The translations under genes and the position numbers were made by a program. The notes beneath the pieces were generated by a model. It made no database searches, had not been told where the DNA came from, and saw nothing but the letters and a program-made list of their open reading frames with translations. Below, piece after piece: positions 33,670 to 43,778 of a stretch of DNA of 64,000 bases. Source of the stretch: Pseudomonadota bacterium (GTDB lineage Bacteria; Bdellovibrionota_C; UBA2361; OMIW01); NCBI GenBank assembly GCA_900299205.1, contig OMIW01000062.1, forward strand, positions 1-64,000. The letters run 5' to 3'. Numbering within the stretch: the stretch's first letter is position 1; each line of letters starts with the position of its first letter.

Positions 33670-35001
33670 TCACCCCCGGCGGAGCAAACGCTTGCGCCCG
33701 CTGACCATGGGAGCCCGGATTTTAGAGCTTTTCGACATGAGGTCCTCGTAATTCCTGGCTACCAAAAGAGAATTAATTTGGGCAGCTGTATCGAGCGTAA
33801 CACCCACCACGATTAGAATCGCAGTACCCCCAAAAACGTAGGCGAAATCGCGGACTCCGAACCAGACATAAACCAGCTGAGGGATGATGCAAATCGCCGC
33901 ACAGTAAAAAGCCCCCCAAAGAGTGAGCCTAGACAAAATCCCATAAAGATGATCCGCGGTTTCTCTTCCTGGACGGACACCAGGAATAAAGCCCCCATTC
34001 TTCTTCAAATTCTCAGCCACTTCATCTGGATTGAAAATTATCGAGGTATAAAAGAAACTGAACATGATAATGAGTCCCCCAAACAAAACCTCGTAAAACC
34101 AGGCTCCAGGCGCAAGGGAGGAGGCCGCGTCAGCAAGGAATTGGTTCCCCGAGAAGCCAAGCGCTGTTGACAAAAAAACAATCAGCGCTGAGGCAAAGAT
34201 CGGCGGAATAACACTCGCCATATTTATTTTCAACGGCATGAACTGCATGACCGGCTGGGTAACCCGATTGTTCACCGTTCGACGTGGGTACTGTACCGGG
34301 ACTTTCCTTTGGCACCGCTCCACAAAGACAATACATGCTACCGACAGAACAGAAAAAAGCAGAGTCAGAAGTACCGAAGAGGGCGGCACTGCACCGATCT
34401 GAGCCAATCCCACGGTTCCTATGAGAACGTCGGGCATGCGGGCCACTATCCCGGCGAATATGATAATACTCGTCCCATTACCTATTCCCCTCTCTGATAT
34501 CTGCTCCCCGAGCCACATAACGAATGCCGTCCCGGCAGACAGCGTTATGGCCGTGGTGACCCGAAATAAGGCACCCGATGTAATCACCAGGTCCTGGCGC
34601 TCTAACCCGACCGCGATGAAATAGCCCTGGATGAGCGCGAGAAAGATAGTACCTATCCGAGTGTACCGGGCCAGAACTCGCCTGCCCGATGCCCCTTCTT
34701 TCCTTAGTGCCTCGAGGGCAGGTATCAGAGGGGAAAGCACCTGTACTATAATCGAAACTGAAATATACGGCGAAATTCCTAGAGTGAAAATTGAAAAATT
34801 CTCAAGGGCGCCACCAGAAAACATATTAACAAGGCCGAAGAGGGCCCCCCCGGCGCCCTCAAACTGCCTTCGAAGCCTATCGACATCTATCCCAGGAGTT
34901 GATACGAATACCCCCAATCGGTATACGGCCAACATAGCAAGCGTAAACAACAGCCTTCGTCTGAGGTCAGGTACTTTTAAAAACGCAGCGAAAAAATTCA
35001 T
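33670..35001 (-). CDS. secY: Protein translocase subunit SecY
   Basis: The ten-helix channel of the Sec translocon. The N-terminal cytoplasmic segment leads to FVSTPGIDVDRL (plug region), then GLVNMFSGGALENFSIFTLGISPYI. C-terminal features include IPPIFASALIVF and the cytosolic loop FNPDEVAENLKKNGGFIPGVRPG, which binds SecA and the ribosome. Length 443. It is in its usual place after rplO. Confidence 0.98.
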   Translation of the reverse strand: MNFFAAFLKVPDLRRRLLFTLAMLAVYRLGVFVSTPGIDVDRLRRQFEGAGGALFGLVNMFSGGALENFSIFTLGISPYISVSIIVQVLSPLIPALEALRKEGASGRRVLARYTRIGTIFLALIQGYFIAVGLERQDLVITSGALFRVTTAITLSAGTAFVMWLGEQISERGIGNGTSIIIFAGIVARMPDVLIGTVGLAQIGAVPPSSVLLTLLFSVLSVACIVFVERCQRKVPVQYPRRTVNNRVTQPVMQFMPLKINMASVIPPIFASALIVFLSTALGFSGNQFLADAASSLAPGAWFYEVLFGGLIIMFSFFYTSIIFNPDEVAENLKKNGGFIPGVRPGRETADHLYGILSRLTLWGAFYCAAICIIPQLVYVWFGVRDFAYVFGGTAILIVVGVTLDTAAQINSLLVARNYEDLMSKSSKIRAPMVSGRKRLLRRG

Positions 35002-35146
35002 TTCATAGCCATGAGATCAGCACCGTTGCTCAGCCTATCTCGCCCTTAAACTTTACCTTATCGAGGAGCCGACCACAGAGCCTCAATTTGGGCGATGACT
35101 ACGCCAAGCACGCTGGTTCTAAAAGGGAACTGCTGCAGTCCACGAC

Positions 35147-35614
35147 TTAGGAAATTATCTGAACGTCTCCGCCCAACGCGCGAACTGCCTTGACCGCAGC
35201 ATCCGAAGCTGCCTGAACCCGAACGATAACTCGTTTCGTAACTTCCCCATCATTGAGGAGTTTAAATCCCCCTTTTTCATCCGAACTGGCAGCGAACCCT
35301 AGTGCTCGGAAATTGTCAGCGTCTACTATGGACCCATCATCAAAAAAATTTAGTGCTTCAACGGGAACTAAAGTAAAGAGATTCTTTCCTTTGATACGAA
35401 GAAGCGACTTGAATCCGAACTTACGAACCCGTCGGTAGAGGGGCATTTGTCCCCCTTCAAACCCCGGGCGAATAGTTCCCCCTGACCGTGCTGTCTGCCC
35501 TTTACCCCCGCGGCCACAGGTTTTACCAATCCCGGATGATTCTCCACGACCGACTCTCTTCTTGCGCTTCCGTGCTGCTGGATCGCCTTTCAGTGTGGAA
35601 AGCTGTATTTCCAT
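35147..35614 (-). CDS. rplO: 50S ribosomal protein L15
   Basis: L15 binds 23S rRNA late in 50S assembly. The Gly/Arg-rich N-terminal half ([21 protein letters not shown], then [12 protein letters not shown]) and a globular C-terminal domain are present. Length 155. It lies between rpmD and secY; the latter starts 145 bp downstream. Confidence 0.97.
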   Translation of the reverse strand: MEIQLSTLKGDPAARKRKKRVGRGESSGIGKTCGRGGKGQTARSGGTIRPGFEGGQMPLYRRVRKFGFKSLLRIKGKNLFTLVPVEALNFFDDGSIVDADNFRALGFAASSDEKGGFKLLNDGEVTKRVIVRVQAASDAAVKAVRALGGDVQIIS

Positions 35615-35675
35615 GATATTTCCCTTTCGTTTTACTCCGAGGCCAAATCCCCTTCTGTTGTGGACAGGATCAGCG

Positions 35676-35882
35676 CTACTCGACTCTCACAAGCTGCTCC
35701 ACACGACGTACCATTCCGGAAGTCGCTGGATTCACGGGAATGGATGCCCTATCGCCAATCCGACGGAGCCCTAATGCGTGCATAGTACGTACGACTGCCT
35801 TCGTCCGACCGGCAACGCTCCGTACTTGGCGGACAACGATTTTTACCTTAGATTTTTCCCTATTTATCTCTGCGCCCGACAT
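35676..35882 (-). CDS. rpmD: 50S ribosomal protein L30
   Basis: A 68-residue protein with the L30 fold: [19 protein letters not shown], then [13 protein letters not shown] and a C-terminal [14 protein letters not shown]. It is longer at the N terminus by a few residues than E. coli L30. Position between rpsE and rplO is standard. Confidence 0.93.
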   Translation of the reverse strand: MSGAEINREKSKVKIVVRQVRSVAGRTKAVVRTMHALGLRRIGDRASIPVNPATSGMVRRVEQLVRVE

Positions 35883-35980
35883 CTCAACTCCGAAATTTAA
35901 AAAGCCCTTCGACTATTCTCCCTCAAACAGGAACTTGAGAAGGGCGTCATCGCCACTTGGACAACCCTCGCCCACCCGTG

Positions 35981-36514
35981 TTAATAAGGGACATAACCGA
36001 GTGCCTCTATTGAACCCCCTCGCTCTGACACTACCTCATTGGGGTCCCTTAGCTGGCTTACCCCCTCGAGCGTTGCCCAAACAACATTGTGTGGGGTATT
36101 AGACCCAATACACTTTGTCCTGACATCCTTCACACCGGAAGCCTCTAAGACTGCCCGCACAGCCCCTCCGGCTATCACTCCTGTTCCTGGGGCAGCTGGC
36201 TTCATAACAACCCGCGTGGGGCCGAAACGGCCTAGGACTTCGTGCGTAAGGGTAGAGCCCTTCATCGGTACCCGAACAAGTCTCTTCCGAGCTTGCTCTC
36301 CCGCCTTCCTGATAGCCTCGGGCACCTCGGCAGCTTTGCCTAATCCGACGCCCACATGGCCCTGACCATCTCCAGTAACTACAAGAGCACTAAAGCTGAA
36401 CCGGCGCCCCCCTTTCACTACCTTCGCCACCCGCCTTATCGAGACCGTCTTGTCAGACAACTCCCCACACTGGGATTGTGATACTCGCTCATTCTGTAAC
36501 TTGCTCGCACGCAT
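35981..36514 (-). CDS. rpsE: 30S ribosomal protein S5
   Basis: S5 helps maintain decoding fidelity and is the spectinomycin-site protein. The double-stranded RNA-binding fold starts [20 protein letters not shown] and includes [42 protein letters not shown] is the C-terminal signature. Length 177. Confidence 0.98.
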   Translation of the reverse strand: MRASKLQNERVSQSQCGELSDKTVSIRRVAKVVKGGRRFSFSALVVTGDGQGHVGVGLGKAAEVPEAIRKAGEQARKRLVRVPMKGSTLTHEVLGRFGPTRVVMKPAAPGTGVIAGGAVRAVLEASGVKDVRTKCIGSNTPHNVVWATLEGVSQLRDPNEVVSERGGSIEALGYVPY

Positions 36515-36525
36515 GCTTTTTTCCT

Positions 36526-36960
36526 TTAGAAAACGAGTCCACCTTCTCGGGCACCCTCTGCAAGAGCGCGTACCCTACCCCAATAGGCAAATCCATTGCG
36601 GTCAAACACGACCCTACCGTAGCCTGCTCGGAGCGAACGCTCCGCTAGCACGATCCCCACAACCCGAGCAGCCGCAACGCTTTTTTTGCTAGTAGCGGTG
36701 GCACCCTCGACAGCTTCTACCGATTCTCTACTTTTTTCAATCCCAAGCTGCTTTATCCGAGTCTGAACTTCTTCATCCAGCGTCGATGCCGACACGACCG
36801 TACTTCGTGCGTCGTCGAGTATAAGCTGGGCGTACATATGCTTACTACTCCTGAAGACACTGATACGGGGCCTCTCTGAATGACCGGATACCTTTGCTCT
36901 GATCCTAAGTTTACTCCTCTTACGTGGATTCATCTGGGAGCTACGCGACTTTCTTGCCAT
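36526..36960 (-). CDS. rplR: 50S ribosomal protein L18
   Basis: L18 binds 5S r[21 protein letters not shown] and the C-terminal [26 protein letters not shown] are diagnostic. At 144 residues it is longer than E. coli L18 (117), partly through an acidic insert around residues 60-85 ([20 protein letters not shown]). Confidence 0.97.
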   Translation of the reverse strand: MARKSRSSQMNPRKRSKLRIRAKVSGHSERPRISVFRSSKHMYAQLILDDARSTVVSASTLDEEVQTRIKQLGIEKSRESVEAVEGATATSKKSVAAARVVGIVLAERSLRAGYGRVVFDRNGFAYWGRVRALAEGAREGGLVF

Positions 36961-37014
36961 CTCTTACCTACACGTTGTCAAAAGTCCTTATGCACTGAAA
37001 ACTCTGCTGACCCT

Positions 37015-37551
37015 TTACTTCTTGCCGGTCTTACCCGCCTTGCGCCTAATTACCTCATCCGAATACCGTATACCTTTGCCGAGATACGGCTCCGGCGGCT
37101 GAACATTCCTGATGGTAGCAGCAAAGCGCCCCACGAGTTCCCTGTCACAGGATTGCAATTCGATGCTTGTCTTACCCACTGAGCACCCAACTCCGGACGG
37201 AATCTGCAATCTGACTTCATGGGAAAAACCACAGGAAAGAATAAGCTCTTCCCCAACAAGTTTCGCTCCGAACCCAACACCTGTCATTTCCAAGTTCTTC
37301 TTCCAACCCGAGGACGCCCCAACTACCATCGCCTGTATTAGTGCTCGAGTTGTTCCAAAGTCGGCTGCTGCCTGCTTGTCGGATACCACCTTCGACACAA
37401 CAACACTTTTACCGTCAACAACCACAGAGACGCCAGGAGCAAGACGCTTAGCCAGAGTTCCTTTGGGACCCTTTACTTGTACCTCATTGCCATCAATGGC
37501 TACAGTTACCCCACCGGGAATTTCCACCGGCAGCTTTCCAATCCTCGACAT
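37015..37551 (-). CDS. rplF: 50S ribosomal protein L6
   Basis: L6 lies near the factor-binding region of the 50S subunit. It opens MSRIGKLPVEIPGGVTV and ends with QPPEPYLGKGIRYSDEVIRRKAGK split by family-typical spacing. Length 178. The stop is 54 bp before rplR starts. Confidence 0.98.
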   Translation of the reverse strand: MSRIGKLPVEIPGGVTVAIDGNEVQVKGPKGTLAKRLAPGVSVVVDGKSVVVSKVVSDKQAAADFGTTRALIQAMVVGASSGWKKNLEMTGVGFGAKLVGEELILSCGFSHEVRLQIPSGVGCSVGKTSIELQSCDRELVGRFAATIRNVQPPEPYLGKGIRYSDEVIRRKAGKTGKK

Positions 37552-37560
37552 GACAACTCC

Positions 37561-37962
37561 CTAAGATACCGTCATCAAAATTTCACCGCCCACATGAGCC
37601 TTCCGCGCTTGCGAGTCCGTCATCACTCCTTGCGGAGTTGACACGATAGCGACTCCCAATCCTGCTCGAACCTTTTTTAGCTCATCCACACGGGCATACA
37701 CTCGCCTCCCACTTCTACTTACCCTACGACATTCCCGAATCACGGGCCTGCCGGTTTTTCCGTAGCGTAGGGTTACTATAAAGTCAAACCCTCCCCTCCC
37801 CGGGACAGACTCTCGGCGGTACCCTCCGACAAATCTCTCCGACGAAAGAACCTCAAGAACCCGCTCGACTTGGTTTGAGCCCAGTATCCTTACTGTATCG
37901 CTCCCAATCATCTGAGCGTTGCGAATTCGCGTCAGCATGTCGGCTAGTGGATCTAATATCAT
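37561..37962 (-). CDS. rpsH: 30S ribosomal protein S8
   Basis: S8 binds the central domain of 16S rRNA and often represses the spc operon. It opens ILDPLADMLTRIRNA and ends VAIVSTPQGVMTDSQARKAHVGGE. Length 133. It directly follows rplE: the usual rpsN between them is absent (67-bp gap only). Confidence 0.97.
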   Translation of the reverse strand: MILDPLADMLTRIRNAQMIGSDTVRILGSNQVERVLEVLSSERFVGGYRRESVPGRGGFDFIVTLRYGKTGRPVIRECRRVSRSGRRVYARVDELKKVRAGLGVAIVSTPQGVMTDSQARKAHVGGEILMTVS

Positions 37963-38029
37963 ATTTTTCCTTTACTCTCAGCCAATTTTGGCCTCAACAC
38001 CCGATTAACCCAGAACCCCTTGTCGTCCT

Positions 38030-38569
38030 TTACTTCCGGAAAGGCAAACCAAGAAGCCTCAAAAGTTCTCTAGCTTCATCATCACTCTTTGCACTCGTAA
38101 TGATTGAGATATCCATACCCCGGATCCTGTCTAGCTTATCAATATCGATCTCAGGGAAAACTATCTGTTCTTTCAAGCCCATCGTATAATTACCATTACC
38201 GTCGAACCCTTTTTTGGGTATCCCACGGAAATCCCTCAGCCGGGGAAGTGCTACCGAAATGAAACGGTCAAGAAATTCATACATTCTCCGATTCCGGAGA
38301 GTTACCATACAACCAACCGCCGCACCTTGACGGAGTTTGAAACTGGCGATACTCTTCCGCGCCCTTGTTATCATTGGCTTCTGTCCGCTGATCTGCCGCA
38401 TTGCATAGTCGGCAAATTGCATTGCCTTCGGATTCGCCGATGCCTCACCAACACCTGAGTTAAGGACAACCTTAAGAACCCGGGGAACCTCCATGGGGCT
38501 TTTATACTGGAACTCCTTCATTAGGGCGGGGACGACTTCGTTTTTATACCTATCGGATAGCCGAGTCAT
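38030..38569 (-). CDS. rplE: 50S ribosomal protein L5
   Basis: L5 binds 5S rRNA at the central protuberance. LVPALMKEF-type start ([20 protein letters not shown]), [20 protein letters not shown] and the C-terminal [22 protein letters not shown] are all family signatures. The Met at 38569 is chosen because GTGAGG precedes it and MTRLSDRYK matches L5 starts; the frame is open 27 codons further up. Confidence 0.97.
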   Translation of the reverse strand: MTRLSDRYKNEVVPALMKEFQYKSPMEVPRVLKVVLNSGVGEASANPKAMQFADYAMRQISGQKPMITRARKSIASFKLRQGAAVGCMVTLRNRRMYEFLDRFISVALPRLRDFRGIPKKGFDGNGNYTMGLKEQIVFPEIDIDKLDRIRGMDISIITSAKSDDEARELLRLLGLPFRK

Positions 38570-38649
38570 GAGCGACCTCACTTTGCTGTTACTTCTGTTG
38601 TAGGCCGATAACCGACCCTTCCTATTTACACCCAATAGTACACCGTCCA

Positions 38650-39027
38650 TTACCTCGGCGATGCCACCTCAGTGAATTCCCTGGTCAATGGATGGCGATA
38701 GCCACGGACCTTGGTTCCGTCCAAACGAATCGACGTGCCTAGCCGCACAGGCCTCTTCAAGTCGTGAACATAGAACATCACGTTCGAGAGATGAATTGAC
38801 CCCTCCTTACGGAGAATCGCACCTTTCTCCCCCGCTCTGCTTGCTCGCTTGTAAAACGCCTTCAGATTCAACCCCTTTACGATTACTCTATCGCCTTGAA
38901 ACTTAAGGATTGTACCCACCTGAGACACCAGGGGGTTTTTTACTTTGTTTCCCCCAGATATCACCATCACCGTATCCCCCACCTTAAGAAGGGTGTGTGT
39001 CCGGCTGTTTTTATCAATACTCTTCAT
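38650..39027 (-). CDS. rplX: 50S ribosomal protein L24
   Basis: L24 initiates 50S assembly through a KOW motif: [14 protein letters not shown]. The later segment [10 protein letters not shown] matches the conserved IHxSNVxxx motif. At 125 residues it is slightly longer than the E. coli protein because of a C-terminal tail. The Met is followed by an unusually polar N terminus of ~12 residues. Confidence 0.94.
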   Translation of the reverse strand: MKSIDKNSRTHTLLKVGDTVMVISGGNKVKNPLVSQVGTILKFQGDRVIVKGLNLKAFYKRASRAGEKGAILRKEGSIHLSNVMFYVHDLKRPVRLGTSIRLDGTKVRGYRHPLTREFTEVASPR

Positions 39028-39039
39028 AGACTAATCCAA

Positions 39040-39408
39040 TTAAAGAACCTCGGGAGCGAGTGATACTATCTTCATGAACTTCTTTGCACGGAGCTCTCTT
39101 GCAACAGGCCCAAATATACGGGTTCCAACAGGCTCCTTGCTGGCATTGATGAGGACCGCAGAGTTATCATCGAACCGGAGTGACTGACCATCGGCTCGGG
39201 ATATGGAACTCGCGGTCCTTACAACTACCGCCTTATGGACGCTACCCTTTGCGATTTTGCTATTTGCAAGTGCCTCCTTGACTGCCACCACAATTACGTC
39301 ACCGACCCGAGCGTATCTGCGACGCGACCCTCCGAGTACCTTTACACATACCACCTTTCGTGCGCCTGAATTATCTGCCACATCAAGGATGGATTTCATC
39401 TGAATCAT
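39040..39408 (-). CDS. rplN: 50S ribosomal protein L14
   Basis: L14 forms intersubunit bridges. The 122-residue protein has [31 protein letters not shown] and FGPVARELR near the C terminus, all universally conserved. Stands between rpsQ and rplX. Confidence 0.98.
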   Translation of the reverse strand: MIQMKSILDVADNSGARKVVCVKVLGGSRRRYARVGDVIVVAVKEALANSKIAKGSVHKAVVVRTASSISRADGQSLRFDDNSAVLINASKEPVGTRIFGPVARELRAKKFMKIVSLAPEVL

Positions 39409-39481
39409 TTTTTTCTCCTGTAGATTCTGGGCATTTATCCGAAACCGTAACTTCGCTTGGGCCTAAGAGGCCCTTGGGAAG

Positions 39482-39742
39482 CTAGTTAGCCCTCCGAATG
39501 ACCTCCTTGACGATCCACCTCTTCCGGCGACTTAGAGGCCTTGTCTCCTCTATGCGGACAAGGTCACCCACCCCACACTCAAGAAGATCGTTGTGCGCGA
39601 GGAATTTCTTCGTCCTACGAATATATTTTTTATATAGCGGATGCTCGACGCGGCGGGTAACCCCCACAACGACGGTCTTCTCCATCTTGTCGCTTAAAAC
39701 CAACCCCTGTTGACTCTTTCGTGATTTGTTTTCTATTTCCAT
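39482..39742 (-). CDS. rpsQ: 30S ribosomal protein S17
   Basis: S17 is an OB-fold primary binder of 16S r[22 protein letters not shown] and [18 protein letters not shown] are diagnostic, as is the C-terminal [17 protein letters not shown]. The start at 39742 follows GGAGGGG; a longer frame overlaps rpmC and is rejected. Confidence 0.97.
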   Translation of the reverse strand: MEIENKSRKSQQGLVLSDKMEKTVVVGVTRRVEHPLYKKYIRRTKKFLAHNDLLECGVGDLVRIEETRPLSRRKRWIVKEVIRRAN

Positions 39743-39789
39743 ATTACCCCTCCGGTTGGCGGTAGGCCCAAATAGAGAAACCATTCAGG

Positions 39790-40017
39790 TCATGCCGTTC
39801 GCTGACCAGCTTGACGCGATAGTTCTCTTTTCCTCAGCTCTGTCTCAATCCGTGCCAAATCCCTCCTAGCTGCTGAGGAAGCCTGGCCCGCCTCTCCCTG
39901 ACCAACAGCAACCCGAAAACGACTCTTCATAAGCCCCTCGGCTGCCTCAATTCTCTTTCTTTTGAGCTCTTCTAGGGATAAGCCCGACAGCTCAGCTAAT
40001 AAATCACGCCTCTTCAT
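39790..40017 (-). CDS. rpmC: 50S ribosomal protein L29
   Basis: A 75-residue two-helix protein near the exit tunnel that contacts SRP and trigger factor. ELSGLSLEELKRKRIEAAEGLMKSRFRVA and the basic RRDLARIETELRKRE part match L29. It lies between rplP and rpsQ. Confidence 0.93.
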   Translation of the reverse strand: MKRRDLLAELSGLSLEELKRKRIEAAEGLMKSRFRVAVGQGEAGQASSAARRDLARIETELRKRELSRQAGQRTA

Positions 40018-40051
40018 GGCAATCTCCGAAAACTTTAAGTCTGACCATCCC

Positions 40052-40477
40052 CTAAAGTAGCGTCACGCCGCGAGCGACGAACTTCGTCTTGAATGGAAGC
40101 TTCGCCGCTGCAAGACGAAACGCCTCAGCAGCTACACTCTCTGAAACACCTGTCATTTCATAAAGAAGACGACCAGCACGAACCTCGGCAACCCAATATT
40201 CGGGGGACCCTTTCCCGGAGCCCATCCGCGTCTCGGCCGGCTTCTTGGTAATAGGCTTATCAGGAAACACTCGAATCCAAATCTTTCCCCCTCGCTTTAC
40301 ATGACGAGTCATTGCAATACGAGCTGCCTCAATCTGACGGCTAGTAAGCCAAGCGGATTCAACCGCCCTCAAACCGAAATCGCCGAATGAAAGCGAGCAG
40401 CCTCTCGTCTCAACACCCTTCAGGTGCTGAGCCATTTTCATTTGCTTCCTATACTTTGGTTTCCTAGGCGAAAGCAT
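40052..40477 (-). CDS. rplP: 50S ribosomal protein L16
   Basis: L16 lines the A-site tRNA path. It opens [14 protein letters not shown], and has [29 protein letters not shown] and the [18 protein letters not shown] loop, nearly invariant in bacteria. Length 141. Confidence 0.98.
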   Translation of the reverse strand: MLSPRKPKYRKQMKMAQHLKGVETRGCSLSFGDFGLRAVESAWLTSRQIEAARIAMTRHVKRGGKIWIRVFPDKPITKKPAETRMGSGKGSPEYWVAEVRAGRLLYEMTGVSESVAAEAFRLAAAKLPFKTKFVARGVTLL

Positions 40478-40523
40478 TTTCTGTCTCCTTTAACCAGACT
40501 ACGATTTGGCGCCGCTTGAAATA

Positions 40524-41195
40524 TTATAGTTGAAGCGCCTCAATTCCCCCCTGTTCCCTTTGAGAGAATCGCTCTCCCTTGAAAACCCACGTCTTGACAC
40601 CAATTATACCGTAGGTAGTTTTAGCTTCGGCCGTGCCGTATTCTATATCAGCCCGTAGCGTATGCAATGGTATCCGGCCCTCTTTTTGACTCTCGGACCT
40701 AGCAATGTCGGCCCCGTTGAGACGCCCACCAACTACTACTTTGACCCCCTCAGCCCCGCTCCTCATCGCCTTCCCAACGGCATCCTTCATAGCCCTGCGG
40801 AAGTTTACTCGTCTCTCAAGGCTGAAAGCTATCCCTTCTGCAAGCAGTTGGGCATCCATTTCCGACTTTCGACTCTCGACGATGTTCAGTGCTACCTTCT
40901 CTTTCGATCTTTTTACTAATTCGCAGAGCTCCTTCTTCAGATGCTCTATATCTTTTCCCTTTTTGCCAATAACCAACCCCGGCTTGGCCGCGAATATATT
41001 CACCTTCACCCTTTCCCCGGCGCGCTCTACTTCGACCCGGCTGATACCCGCAGAGACTAGTTTGGATTTTACGAACGCCCGGACCCTTAGGTCCTCACCA
41101 ATGTGGCGAGCGGCATCCCTGGTGGAAAACCACTTCGACTCCCACCCATATAAAATACCGGTTCGAAGCCCGCGTGGATGTGTTTTCTGACCCAT
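40524..41195 (-). CDS. rpsC: 30S ribosomal protein S3
   Basis: S3 forms the mRNA entry pore. It opens MGQKTHPRGLRTGI, has the KH domain with PGLVIGKKGKDIEHLKKEL (GxxG loop), and the C-terminal domain VVVGGRLNGADIARSE. Length 223. Confidence 0.98.
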   Translation of the reverse strand: MGQKTHPRGLRTGILYGWESKWFSTRDAARHIGEDLRVRAFVKSKLVSAGISRVEVERAGERVKVNIFAAKPGLVIGKKGKDIEHLKKELCELVKRSKEKVALNIVESRKSEMDAQLLAEGIAFSLERRVNFRRAMKDAVGKAMRSGAEGVKVVVGGRLNGADIARSESQKEGRIPLHTLRADIEYGTAEAKTTYGIIGVKTWVFKGERFSQREQGGIEALQL

Positions 41196-41243
41196 AGTTT
41201 TTAATCCCGATATATACCCTTCGAATGCCAGCTAGCTTAATCG

Positions 41244-41618
41244 CTATCGATTTCGAGCGCTAAGCACAACTGTAATGTGTGATGACCTCATCCTTATCGG
41301 AGAGGCACTACCACGTGCTCTTGGCATGCTCCTTTTCAGCGTTACGCCGGAATCTACATAAGCCTCGGACACGTACAGTGAATCCACGTCAACTCGACCT
41401 GAACGCGTATCCACGGCGTTCGCTACCGCCGACTGGATTAGCTTCTCGGCTAGCCTAGCGGTCTTTTGCTTTTGGAACCGAAGCGCGTTTAGTGCGTGTG
41501 CCACCGAGGCGCCACGAACCATATCTATGATAAGACGAGCTTTCTGTGGCGACACTCGCGCTCCACGAAGTCGACTCACGGACACCGCACTTTCCATTTT
41601 ACTTTTTTCCCGACCCAT
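41244..41618 (-). CDS. rplV: 50S ribosomal protein L22
   Basis: L22 lines the nascent-chain tunnel. RVSPQKARLIIDMVRG, ALNALRFQKQKTARLAEKLIQSA and the loop region KRSMPRARGSASPIR are characteristic. No tandem loop duplication or deletion associated with macrolide resistance is obvious. Length 124. Confidence 0.97.
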   Translation of the reverse strand: MGREKSKMESAVSVSRLRGARVSPQKARLIIDMVRGASVAHALNALRFQKQKTARLAEKLIQSAVANAVDTRSGRVDVDSLYVSEAYVDSGVTLKRSMPRARGSASPIRMRSSHITVVLSARNR

Positions 41619-41633
41619 TGCCTGTTCCTTAAT

Positions 41634-41906
41634 TTACTTCTTACCTGATTTTGAAGAATGGCCATGGTAAGCGCGGGTTGGAGAGAACTCCCCAAGCTTG
41701 TGCCCCACCATGTTTTCGGTAACAAATACTGCTTGGAAAGTCTTTCCATTGTGAACCGCAAACGTCAGTCCAATCATCTCCGGGATGATAGTCGACCGTC
41801 GAGACCAGGTCTTTATTGGACCCTTGTGCGCACCCGATTTTGCCCGCCCAATCCACTTGGCAAGACAGTTATCTAAAAATGGACCTTTCTTGACTGACCT
41901 TGGCAT
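41634..41906 (-). CDS. rpsS: 30S ribosomal protein S19
   Basis: S19 lies in the 30S head next to S13. It opens [10 protein letters not shown] and has the [22 protein letters not shown] core and [15 protein letters not shown] near the C terminus. The Met at 41906 matches family starts and has GGGGGA upstream; a start six codons earlier is rejected. Length 90. Confidence 0.97.
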   Translation of the reverse strand: MPRSVKKGPFLDNCLAKWIGRAKSGAHKGPIKTWSRRSTIIPEMIGLTFAVHNGKTFQAVFVTENMVGHKLGEFSPTRAYHGHSSKSGKK

Positions 41907-41930
41907 GGCTTCCCCCAAATCCAATTAAAT

Positions 41931-42761
41931 CTACTTCTTCGCACCTCTTCGGCGAATGATGAACGCCGCTGTTCTCTTGTTCTTCCTCGTCTTAAAACCT
42001 TTAGCGGGAACGGCTGTCCGAGAAACAGGATGCCGACCACCAGAAGTCTTCCCTTCTCCCCCACCCATCGGGTGATCAACGGGGTTACGGGCGACACCCC
42101 TATTCTTCGGCCGAATACCGAGCCAACGGCTTCTCCCTGCCTTGCCAAACTCCTGATTGGAATGATCGGCGTTCCCCACACCACCGACCGTCGCATAACA
42201 CTCAGATAAAATTTTTCTCATCTCACCAGAAGGTAGCTTGACCAACGCATACTTCCCCTCTTTAGCAACCAATTGCGCCGCATTGCCGGCGGAACGAACT
42301 AGTTGCCCCCCTCGACCAGGCTTCAACTCAAGATTATGGATCGGCTGCCCTGTGGGAATGCTCCGCAAAGGAAGTGCGTTACCCACTCTTACCTCGACCG
42401 ACTCTCCCGCCATTACTGTGCTCCCCACCGACAATCCCTGGGGTGCGAGTATGTAGGTCTTAGCTCCATCAGCATACGACAGGAGAGCAAGATGAGAAGA
42501 GCGATTTGGATCATACTCGAGAGCAACAACCCTTGCAGGAACGTCACGCTTTGAGCGCCGAAAGTCCACCACCCGGTACCGTCTTTTATGCCCTCCGCCT
42601 GTATTAACATTTGTGACTCTTCCCTGCGAGTTACGCCCGCCGGACGAGGAACGTTTGCCAAGCAATCCCTTCTCTGGAGCCTTGTCGGAAAGCTGACTAA
42701 GGTCAACCCTAACGGCGTGTCTCCTTCCTGCCGTCATTGGACGAAAACGTCGCAGCGCCAT
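41931..42761 (-). CDS. rplB: 50S ribosomal protein L2
   Basis: L2 is essential for peptidyl-transferase assembly and subunit joining. [34 protein letters not shown] and the C-terminal [26 protein letters not shown] with its conserved His are present. Length 276. Confidence 0.98.
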   Translation of the reverse strand: MALRRFRPMTAGRRHAVRVDLSQLSDKAPEKGLLGKRSSSGGRNSQGRVTNVNTGGGHKRRYRVVDFRRSKRDVPARVVALEYDPNRSSHLALLSYADGAKTYILAPQGLSVGSTVMAGESVEVRVGNALPLRSIPTGQPIHNLELKPGRGGQLVRSAGNAAQLVAKEGKYALVKLPSGEMRKILSECYATVGGVGNADHSNQEFGKAGRSRWLGIRPKNRGVARNPVDHPMGGGEGKTSGGRHPVSRTAVPAKGFKTRKNKRTAAFIIRRRGAKK

Positions 42762-42763
42762 AC

Positions 42764-43075
42764 TTAAACTCCTTCAAGGACATTAACTTCACTACCCTCA
42801 GCGAGCGTGATATAAGCCTTTTTATATCCCGCCCTCTTCCCAACTGAACGCCCGACTCTTTTCGGCTTGCCCTTGTACCGTACGGTTCGAAGACCTACCA
42901 CCTTAACCTTAAAGACTCTCTCGACGGCAAGCCTAATTTCACTTTTATTCGCCCGTGGATCTACGGTTAGCACCAACAGCCCTGTGGACATAGCCTTCTC
43001 GGTTAAGACTGGCGCCTTTAAAATCGCATAATGATGCGGGTCAGCCTGCTTCCCCTCTTGAATTCTACTATTCAT
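42764..43075 (-). CDS. rplW: 50S ribosomal protein L23
   Basis: L23 docks SRP, trigger factor and SecY at the tunnel exit. [12 protein letters not shown] and the [22 protein letters not shown] segment are diagnostic; the tail [16 protein letters not shown] is typical. Its first codons overlap the end of rplD by 8 bases. Length 103. Confidence 0.97.
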   Translation of the reverse strand: MNSRIQEGKQADPHHYAILKAPVLTEKAMSTGLLVLTVDPRANKSEIRLAVERVFKVKVVGLRTVRYKGKPKRVGRSVGKRAGYKKAYITLAEGSEVNVLEGV

Positions 43076-43739
43076 TACCAGCCTCCTCTATTCGCGCGCC
43101 CATTCTTTGCTCCACGACACCTTCGATGGACTTGAGGGTCGCCTCCGACATAACGATATAGCGGCTACGAACGAGATCGTACACATTGACCCCCTCTGAG
43201 CCTATTACCGTAACACCCTCAATATTCCTAAATGACAACGCCACCTTGGCTTCTTGCGAGCCCAAAACTATCAGGACAGACCCCTTGGTTGCCCCTAACG
43301 ATTTAAGCAGTGATGCCCCTTCTTTAGTTTTTCCAGTGCAGCAACCTAGGTTGTCTAACACGACGAGACGTTTACCATCAACAACGTCCGTCAATGCAGA
43401 GGTTAGGGCGGTAAGACGAACTTTTTTGTTTAAACTGGTCTCATAGGAACGTGGACGGGGCCCGTGAACAACTGCGCCACCAACCCAAAGTGGAGAAATC
43501 GATGAACCGGCCCTCGCTCGACCTGTACCCTTCTGGCGATAAGGCTTCTTGCCCCCCCCCTTCATCGCACTCCTTTCGAGCGCACTATGTGTCCCAGCGC
43601 GCCGCTTGGCTAATTGCCAAACGACCGTAGCGTGCACGGCGACCTGTGATTTCGGACTTCCAAAGACCCGTGGGGAAAGACCGATCGACCGAGAGACCGA
43701 ACCTCCAGAATTCACCAGGTCATATGTAATTGCATCCAT
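43068..43739 (-). CDS. rplD: 50S ribosomal protein L4
   Basis: L4 binds 23S rRNA and in some bacteria represses the S10 operon. The signature loop RSAMKGGGKKPYRQKGTGRARAGS is followed by SPLWVGGAVVHGPRPR, the tunnel-lining extension. The Met at 43739 gives a typical start (MDAITYDL); a GTG at 43769 is possible. Ends in an 8-base overlap with rplW. Confidence 0.95.
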   Translation of the reverse strand: MDAITYDLVNSGGSVSRSIGLSPRVFGSPKSQVAVHATVVWQLAKRRAGTHSALERSAMKGGGKKPYRQKGTGRARAGSSISPLWVGGAVVHGPRPRSYETSLNKKVRLTALTSALTDVVDGKRLVVLDNLGCCTGKTKEGASLLKSLGATKGSVLIVLGSQEAKVALSFRNIEGVTVIGSEGVNVYDLVRSRYIVMSEATLKSIEGVVEQRMGARIEEAGNE

Positions 43740-43778
43740 AATTGTTCTCGACCCTAATCTTTTCACCACCGGCCCAGG

